This document shows positions 42,301 through 53,395 of a stretch of DNA of 64,000 bases, piece by piece (within the stretch, counting starts at the first letter, position 1; each line of letters begins with the position of its first letter). The DNA is from Entamoeba invadens IP1 (taxonomy: Eukaryota; Evosea; Mastigamoebida; Endamoebidae). The stretch spans positions 15,087-79,086 of the forward strand of contig NW_004440180.1 in assembly GCF_000330505.1 (NCBI RefSeq), given 5' to 3'. The notes below the pieces were generated by a model. That model searched no databases, was not told the DNA's origin, and was given only the letters and a program-made list of their open reading frames with translations. The position numbers and the translations under genes are program-made.

Positions 42301-45300
42301 TTAGTACACCGACCCTCACTAAGTTGAGTCACACAATTGGAGTTAATTGGCACACATTTCTTTGTATTGTAATAAGTACCTTCTGCACAGAGCACACATC
42401 TACCATTCGTGTCTGGAACATATGGTGCATAGCATTCAATACATTTCGCCACATTCAGAGAAGTGGCATTACAGTACTTGCAATTATCAATACGATCAAT
42501 ACACTGCGCACACGACGATTCTGTATTTTTGAATTCACCAACTGCACATGTGTTACAAACTCCTCCAGATAAATAATAGGGGTGGACACATGTAATACAC
42601 TTCTTTTCTGTTGTACTGCAAGTGTCACAATTTGGGATAACATTACACAAATTACAATTGTTCGTGTTCTGGTCGAGGAAGTACTTGTTTTTACATGTAA
42701 TACATTTTTCATTCTTAAAGGTGCTCGAACAAATTACACAATTTGAATGCAAAACATCACATGAGACACACTTGGAAGTGTTTGTTGGGTTATACACGCA
42801 ATTGGAGGTACATGCAAGACACTCTCCAGTTGTTACATTACATTGTCCATTACATGAACTGTCACATGATATGCACTTCTTCTCACTTGTTGTTGAATAA
42901 GGATACATGTTTGGTTTACATTCAACACACTTTCTTTCAATTGTTGAACACTTCTGACAATTGGAGTCAAAATCCGAACACAATGTGCATGTTGAACTCA
43001 CTGGATTTGTTGGTGTATAACTTGAAGGACACGTAAAGCACTTTCCATTCTCTGTATTACACAGTCCTGAACATGATGAATCACACTCTCTGCATTTATA
43101 TCCATTCGTAGAATCCGGGTAATGATTTATATTACATTTAACACATTTTTGGGAATAATCAGAAGCACAAGTGATGCAATTTGAATCAAAAGTGGTGCAA
43201 GTTATACATTTTGCACTGACTGGGTTGGTAACAACAAACCCGGCATTACAACTGCTGCAAATACCAGTTGTTGTTGAGCATTTGCCTTGACATGATGTAT
43301 CACACAATTTACAGACACCATCACTTCCTGGATAATAACCTGTTTTACATATTAAACACTTTCTTGAGTAATCTAAAGAACAAGTAGAACAATTTGAATC
43401 AAACGAAGTACAACTTTGACACGTATAACTGGAGGGGTTTATTAAAACGTAATTATTTTTACATCCAGTGCAATACCCATTTTCAGTGTTACAACGACCA
43501 CCACATGTAGTGTCACATGCTTTACACTTGTAGTCATCAACTGTCTTAGGATAATACCCAGAATTGCATTTCACACACTTTCGTGAAGTGTCAGAAGCAC
43601 ATGTAGCACAATTGGAGTCAAAACTGGAACACTTCTCACAGGCACTACTCCCGCCACCAACTGCTACGTAATTGTCTTGACAAGTTACGCAATTTCCATT
43701 TGACCCATCACAGTTGGTACACGTGTCGTTTAATACACAATTAACACATTTGCCGTTTAAGGCGTATTTCTTGTTTGTGCAAGAGATGCAATTTCGTGAG
43801 AAATTAGAAGCACAGGTGTTACAGTTGTCATCTAAGTCTTTACACATAACACACTTTTTGGGATCAGTTGAAGAGTAAATGTAATTAAAAAGACAACCAG
43901 TACACGCACCGGTTACTTTATCACACTGTTTGTTGCAAGTTGAATCGCACGTTTGACATCTTCCGTTTACTAAGTAACTGCCCGCTTTACATGAAATACA
44001 CACTCTGGAAAAATCAGTTGCACACGTCTCACAATTTGAATCAAAAGAAGAACATTCTTGGCATGTCAAACCCAGTGGTTCCAAATAGACGTAATTTGAT
44101 TTACATTGAGTACACTTGCCAGTCGTTGAGTCACACACATTGTTGCATGAAGTGTCACAATTTCGACAATTTTTTGAAGATGTCAAGTATGTGTTCTCTT
44201 TGCACCTTTTACATGTTCTGGTACTATCGCCAGTGCACTCATCACACAATGGATCAAAAACACTACAATTTACACATGTGGTTGATAGTGGAGAAGTAAT
44301 GACATACCCAGAAATACACGTGTCACAAAATCCATTATTCGAACGACACATCCCAGTGCAAGTTGGGTTGCAATCGGTGCAGATGTTATTACTGGGGTAC
44401 TTCCCTGTGACACAGGCAATACACGTCCTTTCATAAGAAGCTGAACAACTCTCACAATTGGCAATTACTGTGTTACACAATTCACATGTTTTTCCCTTGG
44501 GAGAAGTGAAGACACGCCCGTCATTACAAGCAATACAAACGCCATTTGTTGCGTCACATGTTTTACAAGTGGAATCGCAAGGTGTACACACCCCATTAGT
44601 GTCCGGGTAATACCCAGACATGCATGTCGTGCATTTCCTTTCAAAAGTAGATGAGCACTTTGAACAATGCGAGTCGATAGAAGTGCAGCTCACACACTTT
44701 TTGGTGTCTTCTGTAGAAAAGACGTAATTTTCTAGACATCCTTTACAGTCTCCATTTGTCGTATTACAATTTTTGTTACAAGTTGCATCACATGTTGTAC
44801 ACATAAAATTAGTTGGACTTGGATAATAATTTGTTGTGCACTGCGAGCACTTTCTTTCATTGGAAACGCACGTCACACACGCACTATCAAACGAACTACA
44901 TAACAAACACTCTTTGTCCATTGTTGTTTTTGGCACGTAATTTGTAGCACATCCATTACATATTCCAGTCACTTTATCGCACCCATTTCCACACGAAGAA
45001 GAGCACGAAAGACACTTATAGTCACTCGCGGTATTTAAGTAATACTTTGTGTTACATTCAATGCATTTTCTTTGTGAAGTAGTCGAACAAATCAAGCAGT
45101 TTTTGTCATACGTTGTACAACTTTCACAATTGGGACTGATTGGTGATGTAATAACATATGCATCAATACAACTATTACAATTTCCAGTAGTGTTGCTACA
45201 TTGATTTGCTTTACAAGTTGTTTCACATGTTTTGCATGTACCAGAAGACAAAGGGTAATACCCAGTGTTACATGTAATGCACTTCCGTTGACCGTTAGTA

Positions 45301-47198
45301 CCACAGGTCGAACAATGATCATCAAACTCCCGACAAGCTATACACTGAAGTGATGCTGGATTTGTAAACACATACCCACTATTACACGACTTGCATATCC
45401 CAGTCATTGGATCACAATCTGTTGAACATGTCGAGTGACAAGTCACACACTTGTGTGTTGGTGGAGAAGGATAGTACCCAGTGCTGCACTCAGTACATAT
45501 TCGAGTCGAATTATCAGCACATTTCGAACACTTTGAATCAAAGTCAGTGCAACTCTGGCACGTCTTTTGTGGCATTTCAAAGGGAACATACGTCGATTTA
45601 CAAGTAATGCAAATACCATCCGTTTTAGAACACTTTAAACAACTACTTTCACACGGGACACATCGATTTGTTGCAGTGTTAATATAGTACCCCTCTTTAC
45701 ATAAAATGCACTTTCTTGAAAAGTCGGTTGCACATCTGTCACAGTTTGTATCAAAAGACGAGCACAATTCACATGTAATAGAGTCTGAAAGTCTCAAAAC
45801 GTAATTATCAGAACATGAAGTGCAATATCCGGTTGTAGTACTACACTTTTTAGAACAACTTATATCACACTCCTTGCATTTAAAAGGTGACGTAGTAGCT
45901 GGGTAATACCCCAAATTACACGTCTCACACTTTCGTGCTGTTTTTGAACAACTTTGGCAGTTTGGATCATAAGAACTACAAAGTTCACAAGATACACTTT
46001 CTGACTCTTTCTTGGTGTACAAGGCTGCACATTCAGAACAGATTCCATTGGTTTGACTACACTTTGCCGAATTACATGAAACGTCACAGGACGTGCACTT
46101 CCCCGAAATCAGTGGGTAAAATCCAGAATTACAAATATAGCAATTTCTTGAAAAGTCGGGCGAACAAGTCAGACAGTTTGAGTCAAAAGAAGAACAACTT
46201 TCACACTTTTCAGACAGTGGGGTGGTAAACACATATCCACTCAAACACGACTTGCAATTACTCGTAGTCAAATCACAATTGCCTCCACACGTGGGGTCAC
46301 AATAGACACATTTTTCTGCATTGAAGATGTGATTTTCTTTGCACATTTCACAAGTGTCTAAAGTTGTGCAACTCAAACAATTTTCACTGCATTTGTAACA
46401 CATGAAATTGTCTAAGTAATATCCAGACTCACATTTTTGACAGATCTCCAAGTGACTTGGGTCACACGTTTGACAGTGAAGATCAGTGCATTTCTGACAG
46501 AGAGAATTTAAAAGGGTATATCCATCTTCACATTTAGTACACGTGCCAGATGTTGTAGTTGAACATTGTTGTTCAGAGCAATGTGTTGGGCAACACTGAT
46601 TCTCTTTTGTTAAGTAATTGTATGGGCGGCACGTAAATACACACCCCTCTTGGTCTTGTGGCAAACATTGAGAACCAGTCGAACATTGAGCAACACCATA
46701 TCCTTCTTTACACTTCGAGCACGAAGAAGAGAAGAATTGGCACTTCTCACAATTTTCAATGTACACACCAAAACACAATTTGTCGGACTTTATGTGACTT
46801 TTGATGCGAGAAATTGAACCGATAAAGTCTTGTGTGGAGACTTCGAGTATAGAGTCGGGTGTACTATGAGTGAAAGAGTATGACTTGGTATATACATGAT
46901 TGTACTGAATTTCTGTGTTTGTGAAAATCAAATTTGAGTTATTTAAAACAACGTCAAGAGTCTTGAGAGTCTCACTAATAGAAAGAAAAATGTCTGTTTG
47001 TACCGAACATTGAAGAACAACAGAAGTCTCATTTGGGAAAAATAAAATTCCCTTAGAATACACAAAAGTATGTGAAAAGCACATTTTTGGTTGCTCAGCA
47101 AAACACTCTATTTTGTTATTAGAATAACACCACTGGAGCGAACATACGAGTGGAATCAACGTTAAAAAAATGACAATTCGCGTTACAATAACGTCCAT
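39348..47198 (-). CDS. giant receptor-like transmembrane kinase with about 17 cysteine-rich repeats (Entamoeba TMK family)
   Basis: The protein is 2,616 aa. A signal peptide (MDVIVTRIVIFLTLIPLVCS) is followed by about 120 residues of beta-rich sequence. From about residue 150 to 2150 the ectodomain is CxxC-rich. Most of it is a tandem array of roughly 70-residue units patterned C..CD..C...C....G.C..C...Y, then C..CSSFDSNC.TC..D.SRKC..C..GYYP; I count about 17 units. A membrane segment (VVVGIPITIVILLLIIALVVVL) lies near 40,610-40,690. After a beta-sandwich-like juxtamembrane region, the kinase has LGEGSFGIVYKG, VAIKKMK, HRDIKPDN, TDFGSSR and GTPTYMAPEVL, so it should be catalytically active. 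The cytoplasmic half is closely related to the kinase at 28288-33333. The ligand is unknown. Confidence 0.93.
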   Translation of the reverse strand: MDVIVTRIVIFLTLIPLVCSLQWCYSNNKIECFAEQPKMCFSHTFVYSKGILFFPNETSVVLQCSVQTDIFLSISETLKTLDVVLNNSNLIFTNTEIQYNHVYTKSYSFTHSTPDSILEVSTQDFIGSISRIKSHIKSDKLCFGVYIENCEKCQFFSSSCSKCKEGYGVAQCSTGSQCLPQDQEGCVFTCRPYNYLTKENQCCPTHCSEQQCSTTTSGTCTKCEDGYTLLNSLCQKCTDLHCQTCDPSHLEICQKCESGYYLDNFMCYKCSENCLSCTTLDTCEMCKENHIFNAEKCVYCDPTCGGNCDLTTSNCKSCLSGYVFTTPLSEKCESCSSFDSNCLTCSPDFSRNCYICNSGFYPLISGKCTSCDVSCNSAKCSQTNGICSECAALYTKKESESVSCELCSSYDPNCQSCSKTARKCETCNLGYYPATTSPFKCKECDISCSKKCSTTTGYCTSCSDNYVLRLSDSITCELCSSFDTNCDRCATDFSRKCILCKEGYYINTATNRCVPCESSCLKCSKTDGICITCKSTYVPFEMPQKTCQSCTDFDSKCSKCADNSTRICTECSTGYYPSPPTHKCVTCHSTCSTDCDPMTGICKSCNSGYVFTNPASLQCIACREFDDHCSTCGTNGQRKCITCNTGYYPLSSGTCKTCETTCKANQCSNTTGNCNSCIDAYVITSPISPNCESCTTYDKNCLICSTTSQRKCIECNTKYYLNTASDYKCLSCSSSCGNGCDKVTGICNGCATNYVPKTTMDKECLLCSSFDSACVTCVSNERKCSQCTTNYYPSPTNFMCTTCDATCNKNCNTTNGDCKGCLENYVFSTEDTKKCVSCTSIDSHCSKCSSTFERKCTTCMSGYYPDTNGVCTPCDSTCKTCDATNGVCIACNDGRVFTSPKGKTCELCNTVIANCESCSASYERTCIACVTGKYPSNNICTDCNPTCTGMCRSNNGFCDTCISGYVITSPLSTTCVNCSVFDPLCDECTGDSTRTCKRCKENTYLTSSKNCRNCDTSCNNVCDSTTGKCTQCKSNYVYLEPLGLTCQECSSFDSNCETCATDFSRVCISCKAGSYLVNGRCQTCDSTCNKQCDKVTGACTGCLFNYIYSSTDPKKCVMCKDLDDNCNTCASNFSRNCISCTNKKYALNGKCVNCVLNDTCTNCDGSNGNCVTCQDNYVAVGGGSSACEKCSSFDSNCATCASDTSRKCVKCNSGYYPKTVDDYKCKACDTTCGGRCNTENGYCTGCKNNYVLINPSSYTCQSCTSFDSNCSTCSLDYSRKCLICKTGYYPGSDGVCKLCDTSCQGKCSTTTGICSSCNAGFVVTNPVSAKCITCTTFDSNCITCASDYSQKCVKCNINHYPDSTNGYKCRECDSSCSGLCNTENGKCFTCPSSYTPTNPVSSTCTLCSDFDSNCQKCSTIERKCVECKPNMYPYSTTSEKKCISCDSSCNGQCNVTTGECLACTSNCVYNPTNTSKCVSCDVLHSNCVICSSTFKNEKCITCKNKYFLDQNTNNCNLCNVIPNCDTCSTTEKKCITCVHPYYLSGGVCNTCAVGEFKNTESSCAQCIDRIDNCKYCNATSLNVAKCIECYAPYVPDTNGRCVLCAEGTYYNTKKCVPINSNCVTQLSEGRCTKCVEMGYITNGTCVTPTTCSSPNTITTTSCDCTEMIAVGSQCQQRVAHCKYEKVFSEHSECLSCDDNYNLIDVTCQVETNGSLIQNTVYFGCPNGQFLRNDNTCQECRNLGSVCTLYNNVYFDYLCKSTSIIDIEDFKCTEDANCAQIANNLCVKCSQLSTEIIKGKCSTCKVEKCETCNGGTCQKCVDGYLVYSPTQCVAVENVNCLRATSVGCVQCADGFYQTDSVNIEGKYDYCHSINAEEKCKHKDVKHDKCIECTDLYQLKDGVCKEKFDSILEENTTTFDITESIFNAEKNKNDTSKGDAKTEENNTENCLERTNKGCFRCADTYYNSDGICLPCTKNCKSCYNATYCTKCPEQYYLNLNMECQSSGQLAITCSLTLPNGAGCAICNDGYYKVSKDCLECDGSCKTCLISDECSSCKDDYFALPEESKLCFPKSNLTHCEEVTGTGCNNCSVGYYLEKRRCHKCMEHCEKCTSLNTCNMCTSKDYVLVDSVCKLYSTIEFCVSAENSKCTLCEGYHEPSEDGESCVKAVNYGVVVGIPITIVILLLIIALVVVLITLQVINKHKENKKTRNICTFVMARSNISMTKLNDNLVANKLKIKFDLDGEDLIPVDKDTRDLICIGNTSSHKIKLQFSVVEGCDYYEIRTIPALVTLKKGEACEFELYIKPLCCCEIKEDIMVIALDIQSGIQTTQKITVETITENSTKLNYRELEETKKLGEGSFGIVYKGKYRGNDVAIKKMKQTNGSEIKNENITEFENEIKMMDKFRSEFIIHFYGAVFVPNKICMVTEFAQFGSLNDLMKHKNKNDVPLHLRVKICLDAARGISYLHNNDILHRDIKPDNFLIVSLDQNVKVNGKLTDFGSSRNVNMMMTNMTFTKGVGTPTYMAPEVLKKEKYKKPADVYSFGITMFECFKWGDSYPKSEFKFPWKIAEFVTNGNRLKKPLDMPEHLFNIVEDCWKEKIRERCTIDKTVEMLQTYFN
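39900..46750 (-). other. ORF shadows of the cysteine-rich repeats (no extra genes)
   Basis: Open frames on the opposite strand and in other frames across this interval recur because the repeat DNA is periodic and rich in TGT/ACA codons. They share no conserved protein features and should not be annotated. Confidence 0.8.
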
Positions 47199-49324
47199 TG
47201 AAATTATCAGTACTCCAACGATTGTATTTACAAAATTTTCTAATTCGATTCGAATTACAAAACAATTGTCGATTTCTTCGATTTTAACTTTTTGAAATTA
47301 AAAATACAAATTATTTGGATATCAATTTGAAAAGTTTTTGTGTTTTGGAAGTATTGTGTCGCTTAAATTTTGCTCAAACTTATTATTATTTGAATAAACC
47401 AGTCGTTTTTAACTTATATAAATGGGAAAATTTACTTAAATAATTATGTTGACAAAAACTGGCTAAATAAAACACTTTAAAAAACCAAATTTTTTTAGGT
47501 TGTACTTTTTGTTTTTTGGTTCACAAAGTATTGAAGCATTACAGTTATTGTAGTTTGTATATAGTTTTTATATCATAAAATTATAGTTTTATAACCTTCA
47601 AAAAAAAAGTAAAAAAAATATATTGGAACAAAACACTATTTGTTAAATTCGGCATTTACCCCATATGACCTTTAATACATTAAATAATTACACATAAAAC
47701 ACCATCTTTTTAGCCAAAAATACTGATGTGCCTTTTCGTGGTTCCAACTAAAAAATTGTTTCAATAAAAAGTTGTTTTATTCAAAATTATATTTTTTTAT
47801 ATTTTTTTGGTTTTATTATCTCGACTATTTTAAGAATTGTTGTAAAGTATTCCCAAAAAATTTGGGATAATTAGTGTATAATAAAAGTTTCCAAAAAATG
47901 TAGATAATCTCCAAATTAATATTTTAATGAAGGTTCCCGTTTGTATGGATATTTTAATAATAATATAATTATATTTTTGATATCTTGTAATTATTTGTTT
48001 TTTGGAGATACTGTTTATAATCAATGTTGGGGATTTCAAATGAATTCCCGAATTATTCCATTTATATTGTTTAAAAAAATCAGACGATGTTAAAACAGAT
48101 TTTTTACAACATATTTACATTCATGAAAAGAATTATAATTTTTTCCCTTCAAGAAATATTTTTAAAATAAAAACTTTGAAAAAATGAGTTTTTTATCATC
48201 AATTTTATAAAGTGCTTTGATTTATTGATCGCATTAGAATTTATTAAAAGTATCACGGTTTTAGAAAACAATTAAACATTTGATGTTATAATGATGTTTA
48301 TAATTTTTTCATACAAGATAATAACTCACTTATATATTATAAAAACACAAACGTTTAAACAAATGCAAATGTATTTTCATGAAAGGTATACAATAATTTA
48401 CATTTAGAACAATAAATATAATCCTTAAAAACAATTTGAGGAGGTTTTAAAGTTATCATGTATTTTTGGGAAATAAAAAATAATACCACTATTAATTATT
48501 TTATATTTTAAATGCATACTTTTGAATATAAATAATAGCCATTCCTATTTTTTTAAACGTTTGACTTTTTTTTAATGTTTTTATATTGGTGATTGAATTG
48601 ACTAAAACAAAATTATTTAAAAAGACGAAACAATAAAGCATTGATAAATTGATAAATAAAAATTTGATTCAAACAATTCAATTGTCTAATAATTTGAGTG
48701 CAAAACCATAACATTTAAATAAATTTAATTGAAATCTTGTCTATTTTGATGGTTTTAATTCTATATTATTCTACTAAACTTGGTATTTAAATGGTGTCCG
48801 GGCTAAATGATAAATCCAATTAAATAATTAATATACAACATGCTAATAACGTTATATGATATTATCAATTAATAATAAAAATGTAGCCGTCATAATCAAT
48901 ATTAAATGTGTCCTGTAATAAAATACATTTATTCAAATTTTTTATTAAAACACCTTAATTATTTTTTTATTTACTATTATTTAATAAGTTATTAACATTT
49001 TGTTTAAAATTTTATTTTTTATTATTTTTGTTTAATGTGATTGTTAATTGAATCGAAAACAACAACACCATTTAATATAAAAAATAAATGGTGTGGTATT
49101 AAACTGTATTTTGATAAACGATGGGAAACATGAAACCAAATAAAACACTTTTAGTCATTTTAAACCATTCAAAATTTTAATTTCGAAATTAATTTCACAG
49201 TTGCAAAACACATATACAACCGTTTTATTGTTTTATTTTCTTTTATAATAACTTCTATTTAATGCAATTTACTCAAAGAGTATCACTTTTTGTTGTGAAA
49301 CATAAAGACGTGTTTTAAATTAAA
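47199..49324. other. AT-rich intergenic region between the kinase and ferredoxin genes
   Basis: It contains the promoters of the minus-strand kinase gene (left part). The 69-codon ORF at 47830-48039 is low-complexity. No gene or repeat is supported. Confidence 0.5.
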
Positions 49325-49501
49325 TTAGTCGAAAGTGATGGCATCATGAGTGCATGCACCCATGCATCCTTGACACTCAACACAATCGTCTGGTCTGACA
49401 ACGACTGAAACCTTGTTTTGGATCTCCAACACAGAAGTTGGGCAAGCGTTGACGCAGTCGGCGCATCCTACACATTTATCGGCGTGAATTGTTGGTGGCA
49501 T
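49325..49501 (-). CDS. 2[4Fe-4S] bacterial-type ferredoxin
   Basis: The 58-aa protein (MPPTIHADKCVGCADCVNAC...) carries both classical cluster motifs: CVGCADCVNACP and CVECQGCMGACTHDAI. Each is CxxCxxCxxxC, and the fourth Cys of each motif binds the opposite cluster. It carries electrons from pyruvate:ferredoxin oxidoreductase in the cytosol of anaerobic protists. The length and layout are those of the clostridial-type ferredoxins found in Entamoeba. The gene stands out as much richer in G and C than its flanks. The start is the only ATG in frame and is preceded by TATAAATTCCG, resembling the Entamoeba TATA/initiator region. It is easily missed because it is so short. Confidence 0.95.
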   Translation of the reverse strand: MPPTIHADKCVGCADCVNACPTSVLEIQNKVSVVVRPDDCVECQGCMGACTHDAITFD

Positions 49502-51841
49502 GGTTTCGGAATTTATAATTTAAACCACCTTTATATTTATTTGATGACGTGCACAGTTACTTGCATTTCATTTTTGCCGATTTACAAGGAAAAATAAGAC
49601 TCATTTTTACAAAAAAATAGAATAATTCTAATGCTCAACTTCTAAGATACTATTTTTAATCCAATTCAAGGTCAAACCTGATTATAATATACCTCGAACA
49701 AAAAGAAACGGTCTAACGATTGGGAAATGTGTAGTTTGTTTATTAATTTTCCTTTAATATAAAGCTTTATAATATGAAAAGAATGTATTGGTTGATTTGG
49801 GAATGGGCGCAAACAAGTCGTATATATCCCTGAAAAACAGGTAAAATGAATAATATTAAAGTTTTAAATGAGTGAAAATACTTCAAATTAAAAATTAGAA
49901 AAACAATTAAAAAAGACCAATCAATTAATTAGAAAAAAGCCCAGAACGCATAAAGACGATTCTCCAAAGATTATCGAACCCCGACAAATTATCAGTTCTT
50001 TATTATTGTTCGAATTTTTAGATCAATCAACGCCTTTTTGAATTCCATTAGTTTAAAGAAAAGTTCAACAAAAGAGTTAAGAACATTTTATTGTATTTAA
50101 TAATACAAAACCAATAATATGATAAACTATAAACTATAACATGTCAAAAAAATAAATATATAATAATAAATAATTTAAAATTATTATTATTTATAATTAA
50201 TAGTAAAATTTAATATATTATGTTTTTTTTAGTTGCGTTTATCAAAAATATTAACAAGATAATATAACCAAAAAAACTTTTATTTTGATTTTATTATCTT
50301 TATTGTTTATTTAACACAAAGATACTTGGACATAACATATTAAAATGATCAAATGTATTACAATATGGAGAGAAAGTAACACCAGGGGAGAAAGAAACAC
50401 CACATTTTTTCAGTATATAATTCAAGTCAATTTTCGGGAAGAAAAATTCAAAGAAAAATTCCATTAAAAAATTCCCGAAAAAATAAACAATTTTCATGTG
50501 AAAAAATGTGGTGTGGCTTTCTCCCCTGGTGTTTATTTCTCCCCATTCTTTAATTGAATTAAGTTAATAATAATAACATTAATATACGATTTCAAAACAT
50601 CTGATTCTTTTTTTGTTAAATAATCAAATAAATAACTTTTTTAATATCTGAAATAAAACAAATTGTAAATGAAATCTTAGTATTTGAAATAACAATTGAA
50701 AAAATATTTCGATTTTATGTTGATAAATAAATTATATATCAATTAATCAAAACACAAATAATGTCAAATGTTAATTCTCAAAATATTTGCCAAAATATTG
50801 ATAAATAAATATATTTTATTCTTTATTATATTAATTTTTAAAATGATGTTATATATTCTTTATTATTTAACTCTCTACGTATCAAACATACACGAAAAAA
50901 CAATAAATAAGATAACTTTTTAAATTTTATATAGACCACATTTCATATTTACACAAATAAAACAATTGTTGGTTTAATATAAATAGCCAGAACTTAAATA
51001 AAAATGTTTATTTTTTATTAAAATATTATAAAACTTTTTAAAAGGGTATATATATCATCACCAAAATTAAAAATTGTTGTTAAATATTTTAAAGGTTTAA
51101 ATTATAAATTAAACTTTGTTTGTATAAAAATAATGGTTTGTTGTGTTAAAAAGGTATGTTTTGGTTCAATAATAATTATTCAAAACACAAATTAACAATG
51201 AAAAAATATGGTTTTTATAAAAACTTTTAATATTATTTGAGAAACAACATTTTTGTAAAATTCATTTTACGTTAACATTATTAAAAAAATATTATTAATT
51301 GTTATTATGAACAAAAACATGCAATTTGACAACTTTTAAAATTTAAAAAAATTTTTTAAATCTTTCATAAAAAAAAGATTCTTTTTTGTTGGTTGTTTGT
51401 TACACAACATCTTAATGCAAATTTATTGATGTAAAGAAAAATATTTAATTAAAATACATATATAATATTATTAAAATTGTGAAATTAAATTGTTTATTTC
51501 ATATATTTATAAACTACCCACTTTATTTTAAAAATTTTACATTTATTCCAACAACATTAAGATAAATAATTCAAAAAATGTTTAATTTGGCTTTGTGAAA
51601 TGTAAAATGGGTACGAAATAATTATAACAAATTTTTATGTTATAAAAAAATATTAATTGAATATTTTTTTAAAAATACAAATGCATAATAGTTAAATTAA
51701 TTATTTTATTACTAATTTGAGAAAAAAATTACACTCATTCAAGAAAAACCACATGTTTTTCATTGTTTTCAAATGTCTTAAAAAAACTTTCGAACCTCTG
51801 TTGTATTAAATCTTTTTTTAAACTTTAAAAAGGTATTGTAT
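49502..51841. other. AT-rich intergenic region with one foldback MITE
   Basis: No gene is seen. The 65-codon ORF at 50300-50497 lies mostly within the inverted-repeat element at 50366-50545 and is not supported. Confidence 0.5.
50366..50545. mobile_element. 180-bp foldback MITE
   Basis: GGAGAGAAAGTAACACCAGG on the left pairs with CCTGGTGTTTATTTCTCC on the right. The match extends inward through GAAAGAAACACCACATTTTTTC and its counterpart, so each arm is about 46 bp with a few mismatches. The target duplication is not clear. Confidence 0.7.
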
Positions 51842-52507
51842 ATGTTCTCAACTCTTTTGTTGTGTTTATTAACAACTCAAACAAAAAAATACCAATTCCA
51901 ATTAAATGAAGACAGTTTGTGTGGTTCTCCCACACAATCAATAGTCACAAAAACGGTGAAACGTGATACAAATCGACGAATTGGTGAAATTGCCTGTTCT
52001 GAATTAATCCAAATCCGACTTGTATTAATCAAATACTTGAAAGCCTTTGATACTCTTAAACCTCTTTCTGGCAATGTTTTTTTAGGAGATGAAATGCGTT
52101 TCTTCCATACACTTGAAAGTATTATTAATGCTCTTTTTCGATTAATTCCAAATGTTTTGAAGGATAAAAGAAACGGATTTGACTTTTATGAGACAAAAAA
52201 GTTTATACAAGGAATATCCAAATTTTTTTCAAATGCCAATTTTGTGAACAATTATTAAGAGTCAGTCCAGATGTTTTTCAAAGTATTGAATATGTTCAAC
52301 AGAATGAAAAATGGAAACAACGGTCTGATTAATGATATCAAAATAATTATTTATGGACCAAATGAAATATATGAACACTTGCTCAAACTTAATAATGATC
52401 AAATAATGACCAACAAAAAGAGTATTAAAGGAGCAATCAATGTCATGCAACAGTTTCTGATGAGATCAAAACAAGCTCAAATTAACTCAGGAGTTGATTC
52501 ACTTTGA
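51842..52507 (+). pseudogene. secreted-type protein of unknown family with one in-frame stop
   Basis: The ATG at 51842 opens a hydrophobic leader (MFSTLLLCLLTTQT), then a polar, helical protein (LNEDSLCGSPTQSIV...). A TAA at 52256 is followed in the same frame by sequence of matching character (ESVQMFFKVLNMFNRMKNGNNGLINDI...) to a TGA at 52505, for about 220 codons in all. The in-frame continuation suggests a nonsense mutation in an otherwise open gene; an intron here would have to be unusually short. Alternatively the first ORF alone (138 aa) is the protein. No domain is recognised. Confidence 0.5.
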
Positions 52508-53395
52508 TGATTTTTGGTCATTTTTTAACAAAAATATTTTATAAAACAATAAAAAAATATTAGTATATTTACTAAATCTATTTAGTAATTTCAAACTTAT
52601 GTAACAAAAATAAAAAGGGGGCAATTTACTTACACTTGACAAACATTAAATAATTTTTTAAATAATATTTAATAGCATAGTTGAAATCAAACTCACTACA
52701 AATAAACACTTTTCTTTGTATTACATTCAAAGGCGTCTATTTGTCTTAATTATCATTGTCGCACAACTGGCCAATAATTTTGGTGTACGACAATTAAATA
52801 TTTTTTTTCTCAAATCTGTAACTTCTGTTGAATTAAAAATTAAATTTTTTATAAAACGTAAATTTCAATATTAAAAAGATCTTTCTACAAAATTCACTCA
52901 TTTACGACAAATAGAGTCGTTTTTCTGCTAGATTCACGACAAATAGACTCCTTATACTGTATTAAAAATGTGTTTATCGAAATTAAACAAAAGTCATTAA
53001 CTATTATATATATTTGTATATTTATATTTTTGTTTTCAAATTAATTATAATTGTAATTCCAATAAAATTTATTACTGTTTTTTGAACAATATCGATGAAA
53101 CATCAAAACAATAAAAATTCAAACCTGAGTCATATCACTTGTTTTATGTGTTTAATAAATAACTTTGTACCATTTTTTTATTATTTATACTATAATAAAA
53201 CTACTTGAAAACTATAATTTATAACTTATTTTCACATGAATAAATTGTATATTTTTATATTAACAAAATAGTTTAGTTTTTAGTATCAAAAAAAGTTAAA
53301 CTATTTTTAGTTTTCTTCATTAAAAAAAGAATAGTTTATTAATTAATAACCCTTTTATAATAACAAATACTAAAAATTTAACTAAATAAGACATT
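52508..53395. other. intergenic region with a small foldback MITE
   Basis: It is AT-rich apart from the repeat at 52730-52953. Just before the Trm5 start, ACTAAAAATTTAACT resembles the AAAAATTCA initiator of Entamoeba promoters. Confidence 0.45.
52730..52953. mobile_element. 224-bp MITE-like inverted repeat
   Basis: The left end AAGGCGTCTATTTGTC pairs with GACAAATAGACTCCTT at the right (one mismatch), and GACAAATAGAGTCG is repeated inside near 52907. It is short and noncoding; the target duplication is not clear. Confidence 0.55.

Noticed and set aside
40000..46700. Regularly spaced repeats that could suggest a CRISPR-like array, and many long ORFs on the + strand
   Set aside because: The periodicity comes from protein repeats in one continuous 2,616-codon frame; the other frames are shadows.
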